Of a stretch of 64,000 nt of DNA, positions 9,470 to 17,934 are shown piece after piece. Below the pieces are notes generated by a model, which was not told where the DNA came from, did no database searches, and worked only from the letters and a program-made list of their open reading frames with translations. The stretch spans positions 496,001-560,000 of the forward strand of contig JAUHZU010000001.1 in the NCBI GenBank assembly GCA_030425705.1. The letters are read 5' to 3'. A program made the position numbers and the translations under genes. Every line of letters starts with the position of its first letter. Within the stretch, counting starts at the first letter, position 1. The stretch comes from Phycisphaerae bacterium (GTDB lineage Bacteria > Planctomycetota > Phycisphaerae > Phycisphaerales > Phycisphaeraceae).

Positions 9470-10687
9470 ATGCAGTACCGCCGATTCGGCCGAACCAACC
9501 TGTCCATGCCCGTCCTCTCGACCGGCGGGATGCGCTACCAGGACGGCTGGAAAGACAAGCCGCTCGGCGAGGTCGACCCCGCCGTCCACCGCAACCTCGA
9601 AGCGACCCTTGCCCGCTCCATCGAGGCCGGCATAAACCACATCGAGACGGCCCGCGGTTACGGGGTCAGCGAGCGGCAGCTCGGCGTAGTGCTGCCGACC
9701 TACCCGCGCGACGAGCTGATCGTGCAGACCAAGGTCGCGCCGGAGGCGGACCCCGATGTCTTTGTCGCGCACGTCCACGAGTCGCTCGAGCGGCTGCAGC
9801 TCGACCACGTGGACCTGCTCGGGCTGCACGGCATCAACAACGCGGAGATCCTGGGCTGGTCGCTCCGGCCGGGCGGGTGCCTCGCCGCGGCGCGCGAGCT
9901 GCAGCGGCAGGGCAAGTGCCGGTGGGTCGGCTTCTCGACCCACGCGCCGCTGGAGATCATCCTGCGCGCGATCGAGACCGACGCGACGCACCACGGCCAC
10001 ATCGGGTTCGACTACGTCAACCTGCACTGGTACACGATTTTCCAGCGCAACTGGCCGGCGATCGAGGCGGCGACGGCCCGCGACATGGGCGTGTTCATCA
10101 TCAGCCCGTCGGACAAGGGCGGGATGCTCTACAAACCCAGCGACGACTTCGCCGCGCTGTGCGACCCGCTGCACCCGATCGTGTTCAACGACCTGTGGAC
10201 GCTGCGTCGGCCCGAGGTGCACACGATCAGCGTGGGTTCGGCCCGGCCAGGGGATTACGACCTGCACCTCGAAGCGGTGGGACGGCTGGGCCAGGCCGAG
10301 CCGCTGACGGCCCCGATCTACCAGCGGCTATGCGGGCGCATGCGCGAGCGGTGCGGGATCGACTCGCCCGAGGCGATGTCGCCGGGGCTGCCGGGTGACG
10401 CGCAGACGCCCGGCGGGCTGAACCTGGAGGTGCTCTTGTGGCTGCGTCACCTCGCGGTCGGCTGGGGCATGACCGAGTACGCGACCATGCGGTTCAACCT
10501 GTTCGGCAGCGGCGGGCACTGGTTCCCCGGGCAGCCCGCGGCCGAGGCGTTGGCGGGCGTGACCGACGCGGAGCTGCGCGATGCCGTGGCCGGCCACCCC
10601 CACGCCGACGCGATCCCCGCGCTGGTGCGCGAGGCCGTGGACCTCCTGGCGGGGGCCCCCGTGAAGCGGCTCAGCGAGGGCGGCTAG
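9470..10687 (+). CDS. aldo/keto reductase
   Basis: A 405-residue protein of the aldo/keto reductase superfamily. It opens MQYRRFGRTNLSMPVLSTGG and carries the barrel motifs HIETARGYGVSERQLG, IVQTKVAP, and LLGLHGINN, which supply the expected Tyr, Lys and His of the catalytic tetrad. The tetrad aspartate, normally in DTAxxYG, is glutamate here. Related proteins often have a C-terminal ferredoxin-like Cys cluster; the C-terminal 100 residues here show no such cluster. The substrate is unknown. No strong promoter is visible in the 110 bases upstream. Confidence 0.85.
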   Translation: MQYRRFGRTNLSMPVLSTGGMRYQDGWKDKPLGEVDPAVHRNLEATLARSIEAGINHIETARGYGVSERQLGVVLPTYPRDELIVQTKVAPEADPDVFVAHVHESLERLQLDHVDLLGLHGINNAEILGWSLRPGGCLAAARELQRQGKCRWVGFSTHAPLEIILRAIETDATHHGHIGFDYVNLHWYTIFQRNWPAIEAATARDMGVFIISPSDKGGMLYKPSDDFAALCDPLHPIVFNDLWTLRRPEVHTISVGSARPGDYDLHLEAVGRLGQAEPLTAPIYQRLCGRMRERCGIDSPEAMSPGLPGDAQTPGGLNLEVLLWLRHLAVGWGMTEYATMRFNLFGSGGHWFPGQPAAEALAGVTDAELRDAVAGHPHADAIPALVREAVDLLAGAPVKRLSEGG

Positions 10688-10702
10688 GCGCGGCGGGCCG
10701 GG

Positions 10703-11743
10703 CTAAAAGATCATCATGAGCAGCGCGGCGAGCCCGTACTGCGTCGCGATGCGTCCGACGATGATAAAGACGATCAGGACCCGCAGCTCGGTGACGTCCA
10801 GGTCCAGCAGCTTGATGCACATCGCGCACATCAGGCCGAGGTAGATAAACCAGTTGAAGAGGATGGCGAGGAACCCGTACCCGCCGGTGGCGATGTCGAA
10901 CGCGAAGAACACGGCCGCGAGGACCTCGCCGACGAGCAGGACGATGGCGGCGATCTTGAGGATGACCGAGAAGATCTCGCCAAACGCTGCGCCGAAGAGC
11001 TGGACCAGGATGATCAGGCCGACGAACAGCAGCACGCCGTTAAGGACGAACGAGCCGGCCGCGTCGATGGTCTGATAGATCATGACCTGCGGCGTGGTGA
11101 GTGCGGCTTGGTTGTGCCCCTGGCCGGTGAGACTCGGCGATGCCGGCGCGAGGAGCAGGATGTTGAACAAGGCGAATACCGCGCCGACCGCCAGGAGGAT
11201 GGCGGGCAGCTTGTAGTCCATGAACCGGTGGTGCCGGGCGGTCTCGGCGGCGATCTCGTCCTGGTCGACCCGCCGGCGGGCACTGAGCGCGGCGGTGCCC
11301 ACGGCGGTGGCGGCCATGAGCGGGCCCGGCCCAGCCGCGCGGCCGGTGTCTGTCGGCTCGGTGTCGTCCGGTTCGTCCGGGGCGTTGACGACGCTGGTCT
11401 GGATGCGTTCGCCCTGTTTGAGGTTGAACCCGCAGTTGAGGCAGATCACCGCGCGGTCGCTGATCTTGCTGTTGCAGGCCGGGCACTTGCCATCATTCGC
11501 GGGGACGGCGACGGGCTCGGGGGCGTCGGGGTGCCGTTCGTCCTCGCCCAGGTCCAGCTCGTACGTGCCGTCGTCGGTGACGGGGGTGTCCAGCCGGATG
11601 CCGGGCAGGCCCGGCGCGTCGGGGACCTCGAAGCGCGCCCCACATTTCCGGCACTCGACCGCTCGCCCGACGAGTTGGGTGTCCCACCGGTAGCCCTTGC
11701 CGCAGCCGGGGCAGGAGACGCGTTGTGGATCGATGTCGCTCAT
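10703..11743 (-). CDS. zinc-ribbon polytopic membrane protein, unknown function
   Basis: A 346-residue protein. The N-terminus is an MJ0042-type zinc finger (CPGCGKGY and CRKCGARFEVP). A second zinc ribbon follows around residues 95-118 (CPACNSKI and CLNCGFNLKQGE). The C-terminal half, from about residue 180, has about five hydrophobic segments, for example LPAILLAVGAVFALFNILLL and FLAILFNWFIYLGLMCAMCI. This zinc-ribbon-plus-membrane arrangement is common in Planctomycetes, but the function is unknown. It is convergent with the aldo/keto reductase and divergent from the DegT gene. Confidence 0.8.
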   Translation of the reverse strand: MSDIDPQRVSCPGCGKGYRWDTQLVGRAVECRKCGARFEVPDAPGLPGIRLDTPVTDDGTYELDLGEDERHPDAPEPVAVPANDGKCPACNSKISDRAVICLNCGFNLKQGERIQTSVVNAPDEPDDTEPTDTGRAAGPGPLMAATAVGTAALSARRRVDQDEIAAETARHHRFMDYKLPAILLAVGAVFALFNILLLAPASPSLTGQGHNQAALTTPQVMIYQTIDAAGSFVLNGVLLFVGLIILVQLFGAAFGEIFSVILKIAAIVLLVGEVLAAVFFAFDIATGGYGFLAILFNWFIYLGLMCAMCIKLLDLDVTELRVLIVFIIVGRIATQYGLAALLMMIF

Positions 11744-11812
11744 GAGTGGGGCGGTCTGGGGCGTGCAGACTCCACCACCCGGCGGCGGCTGTCAACCCGC
11801 TCGGCCCGTCGG

Positions 11813-11841
11813 TTGGCTCGGGCCCGGTGCGCCGGTATTCT
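11813..11841 (+). promoter_or_regulatory. sigma-70 promoter of the DegT aminotransferase gene
   Basis: A -35 TTGGCT (11813-11818), a 17-base spacer and a -10 TATTCT (11836-11841) lie 34 bases before ATG 11876. The -10 hexamer is the same as that of the leu leader promoter. Confidence 0.6.
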
Positions 11842-11875
11842 GCACCGTTCAACCTCACGGAAGCGCAGCACCGAC

Positions 11876-12988
11876 ATGGCCGTCCCCCTCTACGCTCTCA
11901 TCGACAACAACCTGCCCCGCATGGCCGAGTTCCGCGAGGCCTTCACCGAGGTCGCCGGCTCGGGCCAGTTCATCCTCGGCCCGATGGTCGCGGACTTCGA
12001 GCGGCAGCTCGCCGACTACTGCGGCGTCGGGCACGCCATCGGCGTCGGGTCGGGGACCGATGCGCTGGTGATCTCGCTGATGGCGTTGGGCGTCGGGCCC
12101 GGCGATGAGGTGATCACCTCGCCGCTCTCGTATGTGCACACCGCCGGGAGCATCCTCCGGCTGGGGGCGACGCCGGTCTTCTGCGACATCAACCCGCGGA
12201 CGTACAACCTGGCGATCAACTCGCTGGAGGGCTGTGTCACCGAGCGGACCAAGGCCGTCGTCCCCGTCCACCTGTACGGGCAGATGTGCAAGATGGGCCC
12301 GATCATGGAGATTGCCGGCCGGCACGGGTTCAAGGTGCTGGAGGACGGCGACCAGGCGATCGGCGCGCGGTACGATGGCCGGCTGGCGGGCACGATCGGC
12401 GACCTGGGGATCTTCAGCTTCTTCCCGACCAAGAACCTTGCGGCGATGGGCGACGCCGGCGCGGTCGTCACCGACGACGACGCGTTGGCCGAGAAGGTCC
12501 GCAAGCTCCGCGTCCACGGGCTCGAGCCGGGCTACACCGTGCACGACCTGGGCGGGAACTTCCGTCTGGACGCGATCCAGGCGCGGGTGCTCTCGATCAA
12601 GCTGCCGGACCTCGAGGAGCAGAACCAGCGCCGCCGTGAGCTGGCCGACCGGTACGCCCGCCACCTGGACGACCTGCCGCTGTCCACACCGATGGAGGCG
12701 GACGACCGGCTGCACACCTACAACCACTACACCGTGCGCGTGCGGTCGGGGGGGCGCGACGCGTTGGCCGGGCACCTGGACGCCTGCGAGATCGGCAACC
12801 GCGTGTACTACCCGCGCCCGCTGCACCTGCTGCCTTGCTTCGAGCACCTGGGCTACGCCCCCGGCTCGCTGCCCGTTGCCGAGCAGGCGTCGCAGGAGGT
12901 CCTGAGTCTGCCGATCTACCCGGAGATGACCCGCGCCCAGCAGGACGAGGTGGTCGAAGCGGTGCGCGACTACTTCCGCGCGGAGTAG
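11876..12988 (+). CDS. DegT/DnrJ/EryC1/StrS family aminotransferase
   Basis: PLP-dependent sugar aminotransferase of 370 residues. It begins MAVPLYALIDNNLPRMAEF and shows GQFILGPMVADFERQLADYC, GVGSGTDALVISLMALG, and the PLP-lysine region FSFFPTKNLAAMGDAGAVVT. The C-terminal HTYNHYTVRV and YYPRPLHLLPCF stretches are typical of the family, which aminates nucleotide-linked keto-sugars for surface glycans or secondary metabolites. The frame is open upstream to 11108, but that part is antisense to the zinc-ribbon gene, and ATG 11876 fits the promoter and the family start. It is followed two bases later by the Mla-like ATPase. Confidence 0.92.
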   Translation: MAVPLYALIDNNLPRMAEFREAFTEVAGSGQFILGPMVADFERQLADYCGVGHAIGVGSGTDALVISLMALGVGPGDEVITSPLSYVHTAGSILRLGATPVFCDINPRTYNLAINSLEGCVTERTKAVVPVHLYGQMCKMGPIMEIAGRHGFKVLEDGDQAIGARYDGRLAGTIGDLGIFSFFPTKNLAAMGDAGAVVTDDDALAEKVRKLRVHGLEPGYTVHDLGGNFRLDAIQARVLSIKLPDLEEQNQRRRELADRYARHLDDLPLSTPMEADDRLHTYNHYTVRVRSGGRDALAGHLDACEIGNRVYYPRPLHLLPCFEHLGYAPGSLPVAEQASQEVLSLPIYPEMTRAQQDEVVEAVRDYFRAE

Positions 12989-12989
12989 G

Positions 12990-13910
12990 ATGCGCAGCCC
13001 CGGAGCCATGATGACCCCGCCGACCGAAGACAGCCCGGCCGCGATGAACGGGACGACGCCTCTAGGCGATCCTACGGGTGAAGTGTTGGCGGACCCGATC
13101 GCCGAGCTGCGGGATGTGCACAAGGCCTTCGGCCCGGAGCCCGTGCTCGGCGGCGTCAACCTCGCGTTCCAACGCGGCGAGATCACCGTCATCCTCGGCC
13201 CCTCGGGCACGGGCAAGAGCGTCCTGCTCAAGCACATCGTCGGCCTCATCAAGCCCGACCACGGCGAGGTCTACTTCGACGGCGAGCGCGTCGACCGCAT
13301 GCGCGAGGCCGAGCTGGTCGCGATCCGCAAACGCATCGGCTACATGTTCCAGCTCGGGGCGCTGTTCGACTCGATGACCGTCGGCCAGAACGTCGCTTTC
13401 CCCCTGATCGAACACACCGACCAGGACCCCGCCCAGCGGCGGGCGAGTGTGCAGCACGTGCTGGACCTTGTCGGTCTCGGGGACATGCTTGAGAAGATGC
13501 CTACCGAGCTGTCCGGCGGGCAGCAGCGCCGGGTCGCGCTGGCGCGGGCCGTGGTGTTGCACCCGGCGCTGGTGCTGTACGATGAGCCGACGACGGGCCT
13601 GGACCCCGTCCGCGCGGACGTCATCAACGAACTGATCCTGGCCTTGGCGAAGACGATGGGTGTGAGCAGCATCGTGGTAACCCACGACATGGCCTCGGCC
13701 AACAAGGTCGCCGACCGCATGATCCTCCTCCACGAGGGGCGGGTGATCTGCGACGGTCGGCCCGAGCAGTTCCGCGCTTCGGACAACGCCGTCGTCCAGC
13801 GTTTTATCCACGGCGAAGCGGACGAGGCCGACCTCGCGGCGATCCGGCGGGCGTTCCGTAACGAGTCCGCGAACCCGACCCTCTTCGAGCAGCCGGAGGC
13901 ACGGGCATGA
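12990..13910 (+). CDS. ABC transporter ATPase of the MlaF (MCE lipid transport) type
   Basis: A 306-residue ATP-binding subunit. After an N-terminal extension of about 35 residues comes the ABC core: Walker A GPSGTGKSVLLKHI, Q-loop MFQLGALFDSMTVGQNVAFP, signature LSGGQQRRVALARA and Walker B LVLYDEPTTGLDP. The Q-loop wording GALFDSMTVGQNVAFPL is characteristic of MlaF/MkL proteins that energise phospholipid or sterol transport with MCE proteins. The next gene encodes an MCE protein, which supports this. ATG 12990, 13008 and 13011 are all possible starts; GGAG lies four bases before 12990 and five before 13011. No MlaE-type permease is adjacent. Confidence 0.9.
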   Translation: MRSPGAMMTPPTEDSPAAMNGTTPLGDPTGEVLADPIAELRDVHKAFGPEPVLGGVNLAFQRGEITVILGPSGTGKSVLLKHIVGLIKPDHGEVYFDGERVDRMREAELVAIRKRIGYMFQLGALFDSMTVGQNVAFPLIEHTDQDPAQRRASVQHVLDLVGLGDMLEKMPTELSGGQQRRVALARAVVLHPALVLYDEPTTGLDPVRADVINELILALAKTMGVSSIVVTHDMASANKVADRMILLHEGRVICDGRPEQFRASDNAVVQRFIHGEADEADLAAIRRAFRNESANPTLFEQPEARA

Positions 13911-14989
13911 CCGAGCGTCGCAAACAGAACCGTGAACGCCGACACAACATCGCCGTCGGCCTGACCGCCTTCCTCGCGCTGGCGGGCCTGGGGTTTCTGC
14001 TGTTCAGCTTCGGCTACCTGCCGGGCTTCCTCGACAGCGGCTACCGCGTCACGCTTGAGCTCGACAACGCCGCGGGCCTGCACGACTCCAGCCGCGTCAC
14101 CCTCGCGGGCTACCAGATCGGCCTGGTCGAGGAGGTCGAGCTGGTCTCGCCCGGCCCCGGCGAATCGACACGGGCCCGCGTTGTCCTCCGGATCCGCGAC
14201 GAGATCGACATCCCCGAGAACGTCACCGTCCGCATCGAGACGCCGATCTTCGGCGGCGGGCCCACCGTCGTGCTGATGCCCAGCGGACCGAGCACCGTGA
14301 CCCTGCCCAAGGACGGCACCGCGCAGCTCCCCGAAGCTAGCGTCGTCAACGCGCTGATGCAGCTCGAAGTCGTCAGCACCGACATCAACGAGCTCAAGGA
14401 GGCGTGGGTCGAGGTCGGCGGGCACCTCAATACGATGTTCGATGAAGACGCGGACAACAGCACGCCCAACCTGCCGCGGGTGGTGCTGGCGTTGGAAGAA
14501 CGGCTGGTCCAGATGGAGCGCGTGCTCGACGGGGCGGAGCGGTGGACCGGCAACGCGGCGCTGCTGGACGACGTGACCCAGACCGCCGAGAACCTGCGCG
14601 AGCTGTCCGAGACGCTCGACGACCGTGTCGCGGGGCTCGAAGAACGCTACGTCGCGCTCGCCGACGAGATGTCGGCCCTCCTCGCCGACGCCGGGCAGGC
14701 CGTGGAGCACGCAGACGAAGCGATCGAACAGGCGGAGACCTCGATGGTGAACGTCGAGGCGCGGATGGTCGCGTTGGCCGACGATGCCTCGCAGACGATG
14801 TCGGCGATCGACGCGCTGGTCGCCCAGGCCTCCGCCGAGGACAGCACGCTCGGCCTGCTGCTCAACGACCCGTCGCTCTACGAGAACCTGGACGACACCG
14901 CCGAGCGCCTGCAGTTGCTGGTCGACGAGGCCCGGCTGCTGATCGCCAAGTGGAAGGCCGAGGGGCTGCCGCTCAACGTCTTCGACTGA
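13907..14989 (+). CDS. MlaD-type MCE domain protein
   Basis: A 360-residue protein with a basic cytoplasmic N-terminus, one membrane anchor around residues 16-36 (VGLTAFLALAGLGFLLFSFG) and then an MCE domain (YRVTLELDNAAGLHDSSRV, VTLAGYQIGLVEEVEL). The long C-terminal region, from about residue 145, is helical and acidic with coiled-coil character. MCE proteins bind lipids in the periplasm and thread them between membranes. Its ATG overlaps the stop of the ATPase gene (ATGA), so the two are translationally coupled. The permease partner would have to be encoded elsewhere. Confidence 0.85.
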   Translation: MTERRKQNRERRHNIAVGLTAFLALAGLGFLLFSFGYLPGFLDSGYRVTLELDNAAGLHDSSRVTLAGYQIGLVEEVELVSPGPGESTRARVVLRIRDEIDIPENVTVRIETPIFGGGPTVVLMPSGPSTVTLPKDGTAQLPEASVVNALMQLEVVSTDINELKEAWVEVGGHLNTMFDEDADNSTPNLPRVVLALEERLVQMERVLDGAERWTGNAALLDDVTQTAENLRELSETLDDRVAGLEERYVALADEMSALLADAGQAVEHADEAIEQAETSMVNVEARMVALADDASQTMSAIDALVAQASAEDSTLGLLLNDPSLYENLDDTAERLQLLVDEARLLIAKWKAEGLPLNVFD

Positions 14990-15016
14990 GCGGAGCGCCG
15001 ACACCGGTAGCGAGCC

Positions 15017-16282
15017 ATGAAGTACGCGATCGTGATCCTGGGCGGTGCCGCCGACGAGCCGCAGCCGGAGCTGGACGGCCGGACCCCGCTGGAACACGCG
15101 GAGCTCCCCGTCGTGCGTGGGCTCTGCGAGGCCGGCCGACTCGGGCGCGTCCGTTTCCTGCCCGACGACGCGAAGCCGCCGCTGCCGGCTGGTGCCGCGG
15201 CGGCGATGTTCGCGCTTCTGGGCTACGACCCCGGCCGACGCTACCCCGGCCAGGCGCCGCTGGGCGCGATCGGCCTCCGGCTGCCGGTCCAGCCGGACGA
15301 CTGGGTGTTCAACCTCTCCTTGCTGTCGGTCCTCGACGGTGTGGTCCAGCCCGAGTCGGCCGTGTCCGTCCCGCCGGAAGAAGCGCGGGAGCTGCTCGCC
15401 GCGCTGCTCGACCCGCTCGGCCTGTCGGGTTGCACACTGCATGCGGGACACGCCAGTGGAGCCGGCGTACAGCCCGCGCACCTGCTTGTCATGCCCGCGG
15501 ACCACCCCGAGCGCTGCGCGTGGTCCGAGGCCGTCGCGCATCGGCCCGAGGACATCGCCGGCCTCCCGCTGAAGAAAGCGATGCCGGTCGGCGGCGCGGC
15601 GGGCGAACGGCTGCAGCAGTGGGTGACGCAGAGCCAGGCCGTCCTCGCGGAGCACCCGCTCAACCGCGCCCGCGTGGAGATGGGCGAGCCGCCGGTCACC
15701 CACCTCTGGCTCTGGGGGCAGGGTACGCTCGACCCCCAGCCCGCGGCGGGCCGGCCCATGCGCCCCTGGCCGGAGAAGTTCGGCCGGTCGGCGTTCCTCC
15801 TTGCCACCGACCCGGCGGTGTGCGGGGTCGCGCTCCGCGCAGGCATCGAGACCGAACTCGTCGCGCTCGACCCGTCACATGACGCCGGCAGCGCAACGCT
15901 CGGCGAACGCGCGGCACAGGCCGTCGCCGAGCACGACGTCGTGATCGTCTATACCGACGCGCCCTGCGCCGCGTCCCTCTCGGCCGGCCCCGCAGACAAG
16001 TCCCGCGCGATCGAGCTCGCCGAGCAGCACCTGCTCAAGCCCGTGCATTACGCGCTCTCGGCCCAGCCCGGCCCGCACCGCCTGCTCGTCACGCCGCTGC
16101 ACACCACCGCCCTGCGCACCCAGCGCGAACAGTCCGGCCCCGTCCCGTTCCTCGTCGCCGGCGAAAAGATCACCACCGTCGTCCCGCGACCGTTCACCGA
16201 GGCCGCCGCCGAACACGCCGACCTCCAGGTCGCCTTCGGCCACGAGCTGATGGAGTTCTTCCTCAAGGGCGGCGTCCGCTAG
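15017..16282 (+). CDS. ApgM-family protein (phosphoglycerate mutase-like) with degraded active-site motifs
   Basis: A 421-residue protein that aligns by eye over its whole length with archaeal-type cofactor-independent phosphoglycerate mutases (ApgM). The N-terminus MKYAIVILGGAADEPQPEL, the RTPLEHAELP stretch, LLGYDPGRRYPGQAPLGAIG and the C-terminal GPVPFLVAGEKIT are clear family landmarks. However, residues the family needs for metal binding and catalysis appear lost: the GDG near the start is GGA, the GSDVAN nucleophile motif is GAAAAM, the metal-binding DEAGH-like motif is CAASLS, and the DHPTP-like motif is LHTTA. It is therefore probably not a working mutase. It follows the MCE gene by 27 bases. 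The reading frame is intact, so this is a diverged protein and not a decayed gene. Confidence 0.75.
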   Translation: MKYAIVILGGAADEPQPELDGRTPLEHAELPVVRGLCEAGRLGRVRFLPDDAKPPLPAGAAAAMFALLGYDPGRRYPGQAPLGAIGLRLPVQPDDWVFNLSLLSVLDGVVQPESAVSVPPEEARELLAALLDPLGLSGCTLHAGHASGAGVQPAHLLVMPADHPERCAWSEAVAHRPEDIAGLPLKKAMPVGGAAGERLQQWVTQSQAVLAEHPLNRARVEMGEPPVTHLWLWGQGTLDPQPAAGRPMRPWPEKFGRSAFLLATDPAVCGVALRAGIETELVALDPSHDAGSATLGERAAQAVAEHDVVIVYTDAPCAASLSAGPADKSRAIELAEQHLLKPVHYALSAQPGPHRLLVTPLHTTALRTQREQSGPVPFLVAGEKITTVVPRPFTEAAAEHADLQVAFGHELMEFFLKGGVR

Positions 16283-16384
16283 GCCAATTCTTCCGACTAC
16301 GATGTAAACCGATGGTCCCGGCGGGGTCTGTTTGGTACGCTCGCGACCGGAACGCCCAGCCGCGCTCAATCCAAGGAGAACCCC

Positions 16385-17776
16385 ATGCCCCAGCAACCCA
16401 GCCGCACACAGTCCACGCAGGGCATCACCCGCCGCGAGGTGTTGGCGACCGGCTCCCTCGCCGCGCTCGCGATGATCGCCCCGACCTCCTACGCCTGGGC
16501 GCAGGGCGGCGGCGACAAGCTCAACCTCGGGCTCATCGGCGTCGGCGGACGCGGCGGCGCCAACATGGGCGGCGTCCGATCCGAAAACATCATCGCCCTC
16601 TGCGACATCAACCCCGAACCGCTCAACGCCGCGCTCGGCCGCTTCCCCGACGCCGAGCCCTACACCGACTGGCGCGAGCTGCTCGAGAACGACGCGCTCG
16701 ACGGCGTCGTCGTCTCCACCGCCGACCACCACCACGCCCTCGCCTCCGTCGCCGCGATGCGCAAGGGCCTGCACGTCTACAGCGAAAAACCCCTGGGCCA
16801 CACCGTCTACGAGGCCCGTGTCATGCAGGACACCTACAACGCCCGACGCGGCGACATCGCCACCCAGATGGGCACGCAGATCCACGCCAACGGCAACTAC
16901 CGCCGCGTCGTCGAGATGGTCCAGGCCGGCGCGATCGGCCCGGTCAAAGAAGCACACGTCTGGTGCAGCCGATCCATCAACCCCGTCAACCCCGTCGTCC
17001 TCCCCGAGCAGCCCATCCCCGACGGCTTCGACTGGAACGCCTGGCTCGGCCCCGCACCCGACCGCCCGTACCACACCGACTACTGGCGCGGCGGCAACCT
17101 CAACTGGAACCGGCGCTGGGACTTCGGCAACGGCGTCCTCGGCGACATGGGCAGCCACCTCATCGACCTGCCCTACTGGGCCCTTGCACTCGACCGCCCG
17201 ACTTCCGTTCACTCCGTCGGCCCCGATCCGGACGAACACGCCTGCCCGCCCTGGCAGGAAGTCACATGGGAACACCCCGAGCGCGGCGAAGGCCCGCACC
17301 AGCGCGCCTGCAAGGTCGTCTGGTACCACGGCCCCGAGGGCATGCAGCGCCGCAGCGAATACCTCCAGCCCATGGTCGGCGACGACACCAACATCAACCA
17401 GTGGGGCATCGGCGTCGCCTTCGTCGGCGAGACCGGACAGGTCCTCACCGCCGACTACGGCAAGTACGTCCTCAGCCCCTCTGCCGAGTTCGCCGACTAC
17501 CAGCGCCCCGAGCAGACCATCCCCGACTCGCTTGGCCACTACAACGAGTGGCTCCACGCCTGCAAGGGCGGCGAAGAATCCCTCTGCAACTTCGACTACT
17601 CCGGCAAACTCATCGAGCACAACCTCCTGGGCAACGCCGCCCACCGCGCCAACGCCGGCAAACTCGCCTGGGACGCCGAACGCTTCGCCTTCCCCAACAA
17701 CCCCGACGCCGACCAATACCTCACCAAGACCTACCGCGACGGCTGGGAACTCCAGACCGACGCCGCGCAGAACTAA
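16385..17776 (+). CDS. Tat-exported Gfo/Idh/MocA family oxidoreductase
   Basis: A 463-residue protein with a Tat signal peptide (TRREVLATGSLAALAMIAP) followed by a Rossmann domain (LNLGLIGVGGRGGANMGG) and the family motif YSEKPLGHTVYEARV. The central region has NRRWDFGNGVLGDMGSHLID, the usual substrate-domain motif. Such exported Gfo/Idh/MocA proteins are abundant in Planctomycetes and oxidise or remodel sugars in the periplasm with NAD(P). An AAGGAG lies eight bases before ATG 16385. The next gene encodes a DUF1080 protein, a frequent partner in glycoside breakdown through 3-keto sugars. Confidence 0.9.
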   Translation: MPQQPSRTQSTQGITRREVLATGSLAALAMIAPTSYAWAQGGGDKLNLGLIGVGGRGGANMGGVRSENIIALCDINPEPLNAALGRFPDAEPYTDWRELLENDALDGVVVSTADHHHALASVAAMRKGLHVYSEKPLGHTVYEARVMQDTYNARRGDIATQMGTQIHANGNYRRVVEMVQAGAIGPVKEAHVWCSRSINPVNPVVLPEQPIPDGFDWNAWLGPAPDRPYHTDYWRGGNLNWNRRWDFGNGVLGDMGSHLIDLPYWALALDRPTSVHSVGPDPDEHACPPWQEVTWEHPERGEGPHQRACKVVWYHGPEGMQRRSEYLQPMVGDDTNINQWGIGVAFVGETGQVLTADYGKYVLSPSAEFADYQRPEQTIPDSLGHYNEWLHACKGGEESLCNFDYSGKLIEHNLLGNAAHRANAGKLAWDAERFAFPNNPDADQYLTKTYRDGWELQTDAAQN

Positions 17777-17788
17777 CCCCAACAGGGG

Positions 17789-17907
17789 GACAGGCATTCC
17801 TGCCTGTCATTCGGCAAAGCCGAAATCTCCCCCGGTGGGGCGGGCGTCTCGCCTGCATTGCTTCGGTGGGATGGGCGTCCCGCCCGCCATCACGGCGAAG
17901 CCGTGAG
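17789..17907 (+). repeat. cluster of dual-hairpin intergenic repeats (REP-like)
   Basis: The spacer between the two exported sugar proteins carries at least two full and one partial repeat unit. Unit one has palindrome GACAGGCATTCCTGCCTGTC (17789-17808) followed by hairpin TTCGGCAAAGCCGAA (17810-17824). A partial unit GGTGGGGCGGGCGTCTCGCC starts at 17834. Unit three has GGTGGGATGGGCGTCCCGCC (from 17865) followed by CACGGCGAAGCCGTG (17891-17905). Each full unit is a GC palindrome plus a small trinucleotide-loop hairpin. A further copy lies after the next gene. Confidence 0.75.
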
Positions 17908-17934
17908 TTTCAACTTCAACCCAAGGACTCCACC

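Noticed and set aside
11108-11875. Upstream extension of the DegT reading frame
   Set aside because: The open frame is antisense to the zinc-ribbon gene and has no aminotransferase similarity; promoter and family start agree on ATG 11876.
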